64,000 nt of DNA, from contig NZ_CP062941.1 of assembly GCF_015101885.1 (NCBI RefSeq), forward strand, positions 186,001-250,000, written 5' to 3'. Below are positions 1 to 8,076 of the stretch, piece by piece; position 1 is the stretch's first letter; every line of letters starts with the position of its first letter. Under the pieces are notes generated by a model. That model ran no database searches and had not been told where the DNA came from. It saw nothing but the letters and a program-made list of their open reading frames with translations. The DNA comes from Massilia litorea (GTDB lineage Bacteria; Pseudomonadota; Gammaproteobacteria; Burkholderiales; Burkholderiaceae_D). Made by a program: the position numbers and the translations under genes.

Positions 1-543
1 GTTCAGGCCGCCGGCTTTCGGCTTCGCTTCGAACACGACGACGTCGTGCCCGAGCATGGCGAGGCGGTGGGCGCAGGACAGGCCGGCCGGGCCGGCGCCG
101 ACCACGGCGATCGTCTTCCCGGTCGACGGGGCGCGCGCGAATGGGTGACCCTCGAAGCGCGCATTGTCGACCGCGTGGCGCTGCAGCAGGCCGATTTTGA
201 CGGGCTCGCGCTCGGCGTAGTGATTGCGCACGCAGGCGTCTTCACAGAGGATTTCGGTCGGGCAGACGCGCGCGCAGCTGCCCCCAAAAATGTTCGCCTT
301 GAGGATGCCGATGGCGGCGCCGTTGATGTTCCCGTCGTGGATGTTGCGGATGAAGCTGGCGACGTCGATGCCGGTGGGACAGGCACGCATGCAGGGGGCG
401 TCGTAACAGTAGAGGCAGCGCGCTGCTTCGATGGCCGCCTGGCGGCTTGTCAACGGCGGCGCCAGGTCCGTGAACTGCGCCGCGAGCGCGCCGTGCGAGT
501 CGGCTGCCGGCGGCAGGTGCTGGAGAGTCTCGATCATGTGCAT
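1..543 (-). CDS. preT: Dihydropyrimidine dehydrogenase subunit PreT, partial (C-terminus outside window)
   Basis: N-terminal 181 codons of an NAD-dependent dihydropyrimidine dehydrogenase flavoprotein subunit. With PreA it reduces uracil and thymine to the 5,6-dihydro forms in the cytoplasm, the first step of reductive pyrimidine breakdown. Two cysteine clusters for 4Fe-4S centres are visible (Cys43, 46, 51, 55 and Cys90, 94, 100, 104), then an FAD-binding GxGPAG at residues 149-154. This is the GltD-like fold of PreT; the family is about 410 residues, so more than half is beyond the left edge. Start at ATG 543; a second in-frame ATG lies two codons later. It is downstream of mmsA and the aminotransferase on the same strand. 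preA and the hydantoinase genes would be expected to the left, which is inference. Confidence 0.88.
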   Translation of the reverse strand, partial: MHMIETLQHLPPAADSHGALAAQFTDLAPPLTSRQAAIEAARCLYCYDAPCMRACPTGIDVASFIRNIHDGNINGAAIGILKANIFGGSCARVCPTEILCEDACVRNHYAEREPVKIGLLQRHAVDNARFEGHPFARAPSTGKTIAVVGAGPAGLSCAHRLAMLGHDVVVFEAKPKAGGLN

Positions 544-612
544 CCCTGGTTTTGTTGGAGTGCTGGTGTTCGACTGCTTCGTACCTGTGGTGCTGACTGC
601 TGCCTTGCTTTT

Positions 613-642
613 CGTAGGGTGGGCACTTGTGCCCACCCTACG
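613..642. repeat. REP-like perfect palindrome (copy 1)
   Basis: A 30-base perfect hairpin with 14-base arms (CGTAGGGTGGGCAC and its complement) around a TT loop. It lies in the 142-base gap between mmsA and preT. It is the cleanest copy of the repeat family seen elsewhere in the window. Without a T-run it is not a classic terminator, though it could still affect mRNA stability between the two genes. Confidence 0.85.
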
Positions 643-685
643 CCCTCCGGCGGCGTTCGCAGTGTGCGAACGTCGCCAAGGTTTG

Positions 686-2188
686 TCACTTCATCTGCGG
701 GAACGCGAACTCCACGCCGGAACTCGCCGTATTCGGCCAGCGCTGCATCACCGCCTTGTGGCGCGTATAGAAGCGCACGCCTTCCGGGCCGTAGGCGTGG
801 TGGTCGCCGAACATGCTGCGCTTCCAGCCGCCGAAGCTGTTGAAGGCCATCGGCACCGGCAACGGGACGTTCACGCCCACCATGCCGACCTGGATCTGGC
901 GCACGAATTCGCGCGCCACGCCGCCGTCGCGCGTGAAGACGGCGACGCCGTTGCCGTACTCGTTGGCGTTGATCAGCTCGACCGCGCTGCCGACGTCCGG
1001 CAGCCGCACCACGCACAGCACCGGCCCGAAGATCTCTTCCTGATAGATGCTCATCTCGGGTTTCACGTGGTCGAACAGGGTACCGCCGACGAAGAAGCCG
1101 TTTTCATAACCCTCGACCTTGTGGCCGCGACCATCGACGACGAGGGTCGCGCCCTGCTCCACGCCCTCTCCGATCAGACGCTCGATGCGCTGGCGCGCCG
1201 CTTGCGTGACGACCGGGCCCATTTCTGCCCCCTTGCTCATGCCCTCGCCGATTTTCAGGTTCTTCGTACGCTCGGCCAGGGTGGCAACGAGCTTGTCGCC
1301 GGCGTCGCCGATGGCCACCGCCACCGAGATCGCCATGCAGCGCTCGCCCGCCGAGCCGTAGGCGGCGCCGATCAGGGCGTCGACCGCCATGTCCATGTCG
1401 GCGTCGGGCATCACGACCATGTGGTTCTTGGCGCCGCCCAGGGCCTGCACACGCTTGCCGTTGGCACTGCCGCGCGCATAGATGTATTCGGCGATCGGGG
1501 TCGAGCCCACAAAACTGATCGCCTGCACGTCGCGATTATCCAGCAGCGCGTCGACGGCAAGCTTATCGCCCTGCACCACGTTGAAGACGCCGTCCGGCAA
1601 GCCGGCTTCCTTCAGCAGGCGCGCGTGCAGGAGCGATGGCGAGGGATCGCGCTCCGACGGTTTCAGCACGAAGGTGTTACCGCAGGCGATCGCCACCGGG
1701 AACATCCACATCGGCACCATGACCGGGAAATTGAAGGGCGTGATGCCGGCCACGACGCCGAGCGGCTGGCGCATCGACCAGGCGTCGATGCCGCGCGCGA
1801 TCTGGTCGGTGAACTCGCCTTTCAACAATTGCGGGATGCCGCAGGCGAATTCGACGACTTCGATGCCGCGCGCGACTTCGCCCTGCGCGTCGCTGAAGGT
1901 CTTGCCGTGTTCGCGCGTGATCATGGCCGCGAATTCGTCGGTGTGCTGCTGGCACAGCTGCAGGTACTTGAACAGGATGCGCGAGCGCGCCAGCGGCGGC
2001 GTGGCGGCCCAGGCCGGGAAAGCGGCTTGCGCGGCGAAGACGGCGGCGTTGACTTCGTCGACGCTGGCGAGGGTCACGCGGGCGCAGGGTTCGCCCAGGG
2101 CCGGGTTGAAGACGTCGGCGTAGCGCTCGCCCGCCGTGTCGACGACCTGGCCGCCGATGAAGTGGCCGATAATTTCAAGTTGATTCAT
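686..2188 (-). CDS. mmsA: CoA-acylating methylmalonate/malonate-semialdehyde dehydrogenase
   Basis: A 500-residue aldehyde dehydrogenase of the CoA-acylating MmsA type. It converts malonate semialdehyde or methylmalonate semialdehyde, NAD and CoA to acetyl-CoA or propionyl-CoA, CO2 and NADH. Visible hallmarks are the oxyanion Asn153 in PFNFP, the cofactor stretch KPSERDPSP near 177-184 and the nucleophile Cys284 in GERCM. The length matches the family. It starts 12 bases after the aminotransferase that would make its substrate, so the two are almost surely one transcript, and preT follows. In this setting the likely job is finishing beta-alanine and beta-aminoisobutyrate from uracil and thymine; valine breakdown is the alternative. 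Confidence 0.93.
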   Translation of the reverse strand: MNQLEIIGHFIGGQVVDTAGERYADVFNPALGEPCARVTLASVDEVNAAVFAAQAAFPAWAATPPLARSRILFKYLQLCQQHTDEFAAMITREHGKTFSDAQGEVARGIEVVEFACGIPQLLKGEFTDQIARGIDAWSMRQPLGVVAGITPFNFPVMVPMWMFPVAIACGNTFVLKPSERDPSPSLLHARLLKEAGLPDGVFNVVQGDKLAVDALLDNRDVQAISFVGSTPIAEYIYARGSANGKRVQALGGAKNHMVVMPDADMDMAVDALIGAAYGSAGERCMAISVAVAIGDAGDKLVATLAERTKNLKIGEGMSKGAEMGPVVTQAARQRIERLIGEGVEQGATLVVDGRGHKVEGYENGFFVGGTLFDHVKPEMSIYQEEIFGPVLCVVRLPDVGSAVELINANEYGNGVAVFTRDGGVAREFVRQIQVGMVGVNVPLPVPMAFNSFGGWKRSMFGDHHAYGPEGVRFYTRHKAVMQRWPNTASSGVEFAFPQMK

Positions 2189-2200
2189 GTTATGTCTCTT

Positions 2201-3517
2201 CTAGTCCAGGTTTTTCAATACGGTGGCCAGCTTGCCGAACAATTCGTCGATGTGCTGTTTCTCGAGGATGAGGGGCGGCGACAGCGCGATGATGTCGCCG
2301 GTGGTACGGATCAGGAGACCGTCGGCAAACGCTTTCTTGAACGCCTGGTAGGCGCGCGCGCCCGGCTTGCCGGCGATCGGTTCGAGCTCGATGCCGGCGA
2401 CCAGGCCGATCGTGCGAATGTCGATCACATGCGGCAAGCCTTTCATGGCGTGCACTGCGTCTTCCCAATACGCCTGCATGCCCTTGGCGTGCTCCAGGAT
2501 CTGCTGCTCCTTGAAGGTCTCGAGCGTGGCGAGCGCCGCCGCGCAGGCAACCGGGTGGCCCGAATAGGTGTAGCCGTGGAACAGCTCGATGCCGGCGGGC
2601 GCTTCCATGAAGGCATCGTGGATGAATTTTTTGCTGAACACCGCGCCCATCGGGATCACGCCATTGGTGATGCCTTTCGCGGTCGTCATCAGGTCCGGCT
2701 CGACCTCGAAATAGTCCGCCGCGAACGGGGTCGTCAAGCGTCCGAAGCCGGTGATGACTTCGTCGAAAATGAGCAGGATGCCGTGTTTGGTGCAGATCTC
2801 GCGCAGGCGTTTCAGGTAGCCTTTCGGGGGCACCAGCACGCCGGTGGAGCCGGAGACCGGCTCGATGATCACGGCCGCAATGGTGGAGGCGTCGTGCAGC
2901 GCCACCAGGCGCTCGAGTTCGTCCGCCAGTTCGACGCCGAAGTCCGGCTCCCCGCGCGAAAAGGCGTTCTTCAGCAGGTTGTGCGTGTGTGGCAGGTGGT
3001 CGACGCCCGGGAGCAATGGACCGAAACTCTTGCGGTTGGGGCCGATGCCGCCGACCGACAGGCCGCCGAAACCGACGCCGTGATAACCGCGTTCGCGTCC
3101 GATCAGCCGAGTGCGTCCGCCCTCGCCGCGCGCCTTGTGATAGGCCAGCGCGATTTTCAAAGCGGTGTCGACCGCCTCGGATCCGGAGTTGGTGTAAAAA
3201 ACGTGGCCGAACTTGTGGCCCGTATAGTCCATCAACTGTTCGGCCAGGTCGAAGGCGGCCGGATGGCCCATCTGGAAGGTGGGCGCGAAATCGAGCTGGC
3301 CGATCATCTCGCGCACCGCGCTCACGATCTTCGGCTGGGCGTGGCCGCAAGGCACGCACCACAGGCCGGCGGTGCCGTCGAGGATCTGGTTGCCGTCCAC
3401 GTCCTTGTAGTACATGCCTTCGGCCGAGACCAGCAGGCGCGGATTGGCCTTGAAGTCGCGATTGTTCGTGAAAGGCATCCAGAAGGCGGACATCGATTCG
3501 GGTCTGGACTCGTTCAT
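2201..3517 (-). CDS. Omega-amino acid--pyruvate aminotransferase (beta-alanine type)
   Basis: A 438-residue class III PLP aminotransferase. It would move the amino group of beta-alanine or beta-aminoisobutyrate to pyruvate or another keto acid, giving the semialdehyde used by the next gene. The PLP-binding Asp252 in FDEVITGFGR and the Schiff-base Lys281 in TTAKGITNG are visible. The start chosen is ATG 3517, which has GGGAGAG just upstream; an in-frame ATG 15 codons earlier lacks such a site. It is the first gene of the minus-strand run leading to mmsA and preT. Substrate choice is inferred from these neighbours; related enzymes act on other omega-amino acids and on amines. Confidence 0.85.
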   Translation of the reverse strand: MNESRPESMSAFWMPFTNNRDFKANPRLLVSAEGMYYKDVDGNQILDGTAGLWCVPCGHAQPKIVSAVREMIGQLDFAPTFQMGHPAAFDLAEQLMDYTGHKFGHVFYTNSGSEAVDTALKIALAYHKARGEGGRTRLIGRERGYHGVGFGGLSVGGIGPNRKSFGPLLPGVDHLPHTHNLLKNAFSRGEPDFGVELADELERLVALHDASTIAAVIIEPVSGSTGVLVPPKGYLKRLREICTKHGILLIFDEVITGFGRLTTPFAADYFEVEPDLMTTAKGITNGVIPMGAVFSKKFIHDAFMEAPAGIELFHGYTYSGHPVACAAALATLETFKEQQILEHAKGMQAYWEDAVHAMKGLPHVIDIRTIGLVAGIELEPIAGKPGARAYQAFKKAFADGLLIRTTGDIIALSPPLILEKQHIDELFGKLATVLKNLD

Positions 3518-3861
3518 GCAGGCTCTCCCTTGTTTGCAGCCAATTATTGGTCTGTGTGGCAAAACGACGAGGCAATACTAACAATGTGCACGCCAGCGCT
3601 GCGAATGTAAAGCCATGGGGCTTTCGGGCTGGCCGGTCCAAACAGGGTACGTTGCAAAAATGCAAAATACTCCACCGATCCGGTAATATAAACGCGCGCC
3701 GTGATGCCGTCATATCAATTCGAATATATCCGAAGTCTACGGCGACCAACAGCCATGCTAAATCACCCGGCATACCGCCTGTGTGAGAATGCTAACGCCC
3801 TTGATCTAACGCAAACTCAGCCATCGCGGGTAAGGAAACGTGGGGCTGACCGGAGATTGCC
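3518..3861. other. Divergent intergenic region
   Basis: A 344-base gap between the minus-strand pyrimidine cluster and the plus-strand acetyltransferase. It is more AT-rich than the flanking genes and must hold at least the promoter of the aminotransferase-mmsA-preT run. Direct repeats of TGCAAAA occur near 3651-3666. No convincing -35/-10 pair, operator, RNA gene or small coding region was found. Confidence 0.5.
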
Positions 3862-4449
3862 ATGCCAGAATCGATGCCTCCCGTCCTGACAACCGGACGC
3901 TTGACCCTGCGTCCGCTCGCCGCCGGCGACGAAGCCGCCCTGTTTGCCATTTTTTCCGACCCGGAGGTCGTGCGTTACTGGTCGCGCAACGCCTGGACCG
4001 ACATGGCCCAGGCCGACGAGATGCTCGCCGCCGCCCTGCGCGACTATGCCGACGGCGGCGGCCTGCGCTACGGCATCGTCGTCAGCGCCACCGGTGCGCT
4101 GATCGGCGTTGCCAGCCTGTTCGCCTTCAACCGCGACAACCGGCGCTGCGACCTCGGCTACGCCCTGGGCAGCCGCCATTGGGGCCATGGCTATGTCAGC
4201 GAGGCGCTGGTGCCGGTGCTGGAACACGCCTTCGGTGCGCTGGGCATGAACCGGATCGAGGCCGACATCGATCCGCAGAACCTTGCCTCGGGACGCGTAC
4301 TGGAAAAACTGGGTTTCCGCCAGGAGGGATTCATGCCGGAACGCTGGATCGTCCATGGCGAGACGGCCGACACCGTCTTCTATGGCTTGCTCAAGCGCTA
4401 TTGGGACGAGCGTGCACCGTCCCGTTCGTCGGTCGACGCTGCCGGTTAG
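3862..4449 (+). CDS. GNAT family N-acetyltransferase (RimJ/RimL type)
   Basis: A 195-residue acetyltransferase. The N-terminal TGRLTLRPL and FSDPEVVRYW stretches are typical of the RimJ/RimL-like Acetyltransf_3 group. The acetyl-CoA-binding motif A is visible as YALGSRHWGHGYVSEAL near residue 100, and the NLASGRVLEKLGF segment is the usual C-terminal signature. The target (ribosomal protein, another protein N-terminus or a small amine) cannot be told. GGAG sits about 7 bases before the ATG. The small membrane gene follows after 95 bases. Confidence 0.85.
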   Translation: MPESMPPVLTTGRLTLRPLAAGDEAALFAIFSDPEVVRYWSRNAWTDMAQADEMLAAALRDYADGGGLRYGIVVSATGALIGVASLFAFNRDNRRCDLGYALGSRHWGHGYVSEALVPVLEHAFGALGMNRIEADIDPQNLASGRVLEKLGFRQEGFMPERWIVHGETADTVFYGLLKRYWDERAPSRSSVDAAG

Positions 4450-4544
4450 CCCATGAAATGCACGCTTCGTCGCAGTGCCCTCGCCGCCGTCCGGCGCCAA
4501 GGGTAGAGTGCTTCCATCGACACCACCAACACGAGGAGCACAGC

Positions 4545-4796
4545 ATGAAAACGACCACCTTCCGATCCTTTGCCGCCGAACTGGAAGACGCCGCGGCAAC
4601 GGCCATGCGTTATCTGCGCAGCGGCCTGCGCACCTTCTCGGCCCTGCCCTGGCCGGCCCTGCTGCTGGCGGCCATCCTGACGGCCTGCGCCATCACCGTC
4701 ATTCCGTTGGCCCTGATGCTGTTTGCGATCTTCCTCGCCATCAAGTACGCCGTACTCGCGATCAATAGCGACAAGACCACCCCGCTCGAGGACTGA
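4545..4796 (+). CDS. Small membrane protein preceding the LytS-type kinase
   Basis: An 83-residue protein starting at ATG 4545 after GAGGAG. A soluble N-terminus of about 35 residues is followed by a hydrophobic segment of about 35 residues (positions 37-72), probably one long or two short membrane spans, and a short polar tail ending TTPLED. No family is recognised. Its stop lies three bases before the kinase start, so it is probably translated together with the sensor and could be an accessory or modulator of it. That role is inference from position only. Confidence 0.7.
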   Translation: MKTTTFRSFAAELEDAAATAMRYLRSGLRTFSALPWPALLLAAILTACAITVIPLALMLFAIFLAIKYAVLAINSDKTTPLED

Positions 4797-4799
4797 GCT

Positions 4800-5690
4800 A
4801 TGCAAGCCAGCCAGATCAACCGGGCCGTCGACTTCATGCGCGAAGCCTTTGCCGAGGTAAGCAAGCTGTGGTGGGCATTCTTCGACTGGGTCGCGGTGGT
4901 CGACTGGCGCAAGCTGGCCATCACCTGGCTGCTGGCACTGTTTTTCCTCGGCATGCTGAATACGCCGGAACCGGCGGTCTGGTACATCTTCCTTTCCTTC
5001 GGCATCAAGGTGCTGGCCGGCGGCAAGCGCCGCGCCGAACTGGTGGCGAAGGACGCCACGCTGAAGGCCGAGGTGGCGACCCTGGAGCGGCGCCTGACCG
5101 AAGCGCAGATGGCGGCCCTGCAGGCCCAGGTCGAACCCCACTTCCTGTTCAACACCCTGGCCCTGATCGGCCGCCTGATCGAGACCGATCCGCCGGAAGC
5201 GGCCAAGGTCCACGCGCACCTGATTTCCTACCTGCGCTCCAGCCTGCCGCAGATGCGCTCGGGCGGCGGTGCCACGCTCGGCAAGCAGCTCGAACTGTCG
5301 CGCGCCTACCTCGCGATCATGCAGGCCAGGATGAAGGAACGGCTCCAGGTGCGCTTCGAGGTGCCCGACTTCCTCGGCAGCGCGCCCTTCCCGCCGATGA
5401 TGCTGCAGACCCTGATCGAAAACGCGATCAAGCACGGCCTGGAACCGAAGATCGAAGGCGGCACCATCACGGTGCGGGCCCGGGTCGACGTCGCCACCCT
5501 GGTCGTCGATGTCTGCGACGACGGCGTCGGCATCGACCTGCACGCCGACGACGGCGTGGGCCTGGCCAACATCCGCGAACGCCTGCAACTGCTGTACGGC
5601 ACCCAGGCCGAGCTGGTCATCGAAGCGCCTCCCGGCGGCGGCGCCTGCGCCTCGGTGCGCATTCCCTACAAGATGATGGAGGACGCATAA
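4800..5690 (+). CDS. LytS/AlgZ-type sensor histidine kinase
   Basis: A 296-residue sensor kinase of the His_kinase (PF06580) class that pairs with LytTR response regulators. One or two membrane spans lie at about 38-75, then a short coiled region, then the phospho-acceptor motif with His114 in EPHFLFN. The ATP-binding half shows the N box (ENAIKHG, near 203) and DDGVGI (near 240). No periplasmic sensor domain is present, so the signal may be sensed in the membrane or through the small protein encoded just upstream. The stop codon TAA overlaps the regulator ATG by one base (taATG), which implies coupled translation. Confidence 0.92.
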   Translation: MQASQINRAVDFMREAFAEVSKLWWAFFDWVAVVDWRKLAITWLLALFFLGMLNTPEPAVWYIFLSFGIKVLAGGKRRAELVAKDATLKAEVATLERRLTEAQMAALQAQVEPHFLFNTLALIGRLIETDPPEAAKVHAHLISYLRSSLPQMRSGGGATLGKQLELSRAYLAIMQARMKERLQVRFEVPDFLGSAPFPPMMLQTLIENAIKHGLEPKIEGGTITVRARVDVATLVVDVCDDGVGIDLHADDGVGLANIRERLQLLYGTQAELVIEAPPGGGACASVRIPYKMMEDA

Positions 5691-6451
5691 TGTCGGTCAC
5701 TGCCCTGATCGCCGACGACGAAGCCGCGATGCGCGAGCAGCTGCGCGCCCGCCTGGCGGAAGTATGGCCCGAACTCGAGGTGGTCGCCCTCGCCTCGAAC
5801 GGCATTGAAGCCGTCGAGATGGCCGCGCGCCACCAGCCGCAGATCGCCTTCCTCGACATCCGCATGCCCGGCATGGGCGGCATCGAGGCCGCGCGTCAGC
5901 TGTATAACCGCTGCCACATCGTCTTCGCCACCGCCTACGACCAGTACGCCGTCGACGCCTTCGAGCATGGCGCGATCGACTACCTGCTGAAACCCGTCAC
6001 TGCCGAAAGACTGGCGACCACCTGCGAACGCCTGCGCAAGCGCTTGCAGCAAGCGCCACAGGACATCGGCGCCCAGCTCGCCCAGCTGGGCAGCCTGCTC
6101 CAGCAGGGAACGCCGCCGAAGCGCAGCTACCTGCGCTGGATCCAGGCGCAAGTGGGCGGCAGCTTGCGCATGGTAAGCACGCGCGAAATCCTGTTCTTCC
6201 AGTCCGACGAAAAATACACGCGGGTGCAGACGGCCACCGCCGAACTGCTGATCCGCAAGACGCTCAAGGAGCTGGCGGACGAGCTCGATCCGGACGAATT
6301 CTGGCGCATCCACCGGTCGACGCTGGTGCGGGTCGACGCCATCGCCGAGGTCTCGCGCGACCTGCGCGGGCGCCAGATGCTGAGGGTGCGCAATTATCCG
6401 CAGGAGCTGGAGGTGAGCCGGAATCATTCACACCTGTTTCAGCAGATGTGA
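5690..6451 (+). CDS. LytTR family response regulator
   Basis: A 253-residue response regulator with an N-terminal receiver domain (acidic pocket Asp9/Asp10, phospho-acceptor Asp56 in FLDIRMPG, Lys in YLLKPV) and a C-terminal LytTR DNA-binding domain from about residue 145 (ILFFQSDEKYTRV, then FWRIHRSTLVRVDAI). It is the cognate partner of the kinase whose stop it overlaps by one base. LytTR regulators bind short direct repeats and often control membrane, surface or stress genes; the targets here are unknown. Confidence 0.94.
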   Translation: MSVTALIADDEAAMREQLRARLAEVWPELEVVALASNGIEAVEMAARHQPQIAFLDIRMPGMGGIEAARQLYNRCHIVFATAYDQYAVDAFEHGAIDYLLKPVTAERLATTCERLRKRLQQAPQDIGAQLAQLGSLLQQGTPPKRSYLRWIQAQVGGSLRMVSTREILFFQSDEKYTRVQTATAELLIRKTLKELADELDPDEFWRIHRSTLVRVDAIAEVSRDLRGRQMLRVRNYPQELEVSRNHSHLFQQM

Positions 6452-6539
6452 TTTTCGAGTCATTGACCCTCGTCGCTGTTGATGTCGAAACTTCCTGCCG
6501 AATCCGTACTCGAAAGATGAACCGTGGAGAGGAGGCGCC

Positions 6540-6926
6540 ATGTCGCGCGCAGTGCACTTCGAAATTCACGCCACACAGCCGCAGGCGCTGATCGATTTCT
6601 ATTCGAACCTGTTCGGCTGGTCGTTCAGCAAATTTCCAACTGGTGAATACTGGATGATCAATACGGGACCCGACAGTCAACCCGGGATCAATGGCGGACT
6701 CCTGCCGCGGCCCGGGCCGGCGCCGGGGCCGATGGCGTCGCCGAATGCGTTTGTGATCACGGTTGACGTGGATAACCTCGATGCGTCGATGGTGAAGGCG
6801 CAAGGGGGCGGGGCCGTGCTGTGTGTGCCGAAGATGGCGATTCCTGGGGTTGGGTGGCTGGCGTATTTCAAGGATCCGGATGGGAATATCTTTGGGATGA
6901 TGCAGATGGATACGAGCGCGGCGTGA
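6540..6926 (+). CDS. VOC (glyoxalase/bleomycin resistance) family protein
   Basis: A 128-residue protein starting after GAGAGGAGG. It has the vicinal-oxygen-chelate pattern: HFEIHATQPQALIDFYSNLFGW at the start and a late YFKDPDGNIFGMMQ motif with the metal-binding type residues of the fold. It covers the usual two beta-alpha-beta-beta-beta modules of a short VOC protein. The reaction is unknown. It is 88 bases behind the LytTR regulator and probably has its own promoter. Confidence 0.85.
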   Translation: MSRAVHFEIHATQPQALIDFYSNLFGWSFSKFPTGEYWMINTGPDSQPGINGGLLPRPGPAPGPMASPNAFVITVDVDNLDASMVKAQGGGAVLCVPKMAIPGVGWLAYFKDPDGNIFGMMQMDTSAA

Positions 6927-7042
6927 CGCCTGGGTATCCGTTGGCAGTACTATTCGCGACGCTGGAGAAATAGCTTTTCTTCGAAGAGGAAGTGCATAGA
7001 TCCACGACCGCAATGAAGACTGGGCGTCTTACCTACAACAGT

Positions 7043-8068
7043 CTAGCCGTGCAAAGGTGCGCAGAAATGAACGTCCGCGTCCAAGGCTGCCTTTGGGAAT
7101 ACAGCCGTTCGCTCACCAGTTAGAGTCCCTTCAATTGCATACGGGTCGTCCGGCTCAACCATACAGCCAGCCTCGACGTCGCTTGGCCATTGCGGCACTT
7201 TGCTCGTGCGCATAGCGAGCCATCGAAACATGCTCACGACCAGGCACAAAGGGAACATGGCCCAGTAGATTACAAACGGCGCGCCCGCAAAATTGGCGAA
7301 TACTCGCTCAGCACCTACGCGGAATGCTTCCCTTCGCTTGTCGACGGGCATACAAAATTGTATCTGATTCACTACATCTTGTGGACCATCTTCCATATAG
7401 CGCCGGATGAATTCCCAGTGTGCGCGTACGAAATCATCAGACGAGTGGCGCACGCTGCCTGGAGCGGCAATTGCGGCGTCGATGGAACCAACATAACTAA
7501 GGGCAAAAGTCTCGCGAATCGTCACCTTATCAGACGCGAGGACATGCCCGCGGACTTCCCACTCATTCCACTGAGGCATATGCCCTAACGTGAAAAATAC
7601 ATCACTCCAACGAACCGAAAGTACCGTTCCATTTTTTCTGAACACATGTACCATCCGATTCTTCCGATCAAAACGCATTGGATAATGGGTATATGCAAAT
7701 GACTCTTTTTTCAGCAACCAAATAGCTCCAGCTATCACTGGTAAGATCATTACCGCGACAACTGTACAAATCAACCAGCCGTCGCTTGCGGGACGAAGAC
7801 TTGGCGGGCTAGTCAGCGTCACATACACCATTCCGAAGAGACCGGAAGCAAAGATGGCAATGACTATGATCGCAACTGCCGTCAAAAGCCCCTTCCAACC
7901 GAACCATTTGTCTATTGATTCCAAATATGTAGAGTTTAATTTAACCACGCTTAACTGGTATCTTGGCTCAAGTTCAAGACGCTGGCTCTGCTTCAGATGA
8001 TGAAGTTTCTCCTCGTCGGTAAGCAGTCGGTTTACTTGATAGTCTCGGATCAGGCCAGAGAATTCCAT
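7043..8068 (-). CDS. DUF6708-like membrane protein, candidate immunity or accessory protein of the T6SS effector
   Basis: About 341 residues. The N-terminal FSGLIRDYQVNRLLTDEEK is typical, as I remember it, of DUF6708 proteins found beside type VI effectors. Two membrane spans lie near residues 60-85 and 100-125, then a soluble part with the MRFDRKNRMVHVFR stretch, and a third hydrophobic segment near 280. I chose ATG 8068 because GAAGG lies 6 bases upstream; a GTG at 8080 overlaps the effector stop (GTGA) and is an equal alternative, four residues longer. Base composition is low in GC compared with the window. An immunity role is inference from its place after a membrane-active effector. Confidence 0.72.
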   Translation of the reverse strand: MEFSGLIRDYQVNRLLTDEEKLHHLKQSQRLELEPRYQLSVVKLNSTYLESIDKWFGWKGLLTAVAIIVIAIFASGLFGMVYVTLTSPPSLRPASDGWLICTVVAVMILPVIAGAIWLLKKESFAYTHYPMRFDRKNRMVHVFRKNGTVLSVRWSDVFFTLGHMPQWNEWEVRGHVLASDKVTIRETFALSYVGSIDAAIAAPGSVRHSSDDFVRAHWEFIRRYMEDGPQDVVNQIQFCMPVDKRREAFRVGAERVFANFAGAPFVIYWAMFPLCLVVSMFRWLAMRTSKVPQWPSDVEAGCMVEPDDPYAIEGTLTGERTAVFPKAALDADVHFCAPLHG

Positions 8069-8076
8069 ATTTACCT

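Noticed and set aside
431..3610. A 1059-codon open frame on the plus strand
   Set aside because: It is antisense to mmsA and the aminotransferase, which have full family motifs. Its translation is rich in His, Arg, Ala and Asp, as expected for the mirror frame of GC-rich genes.
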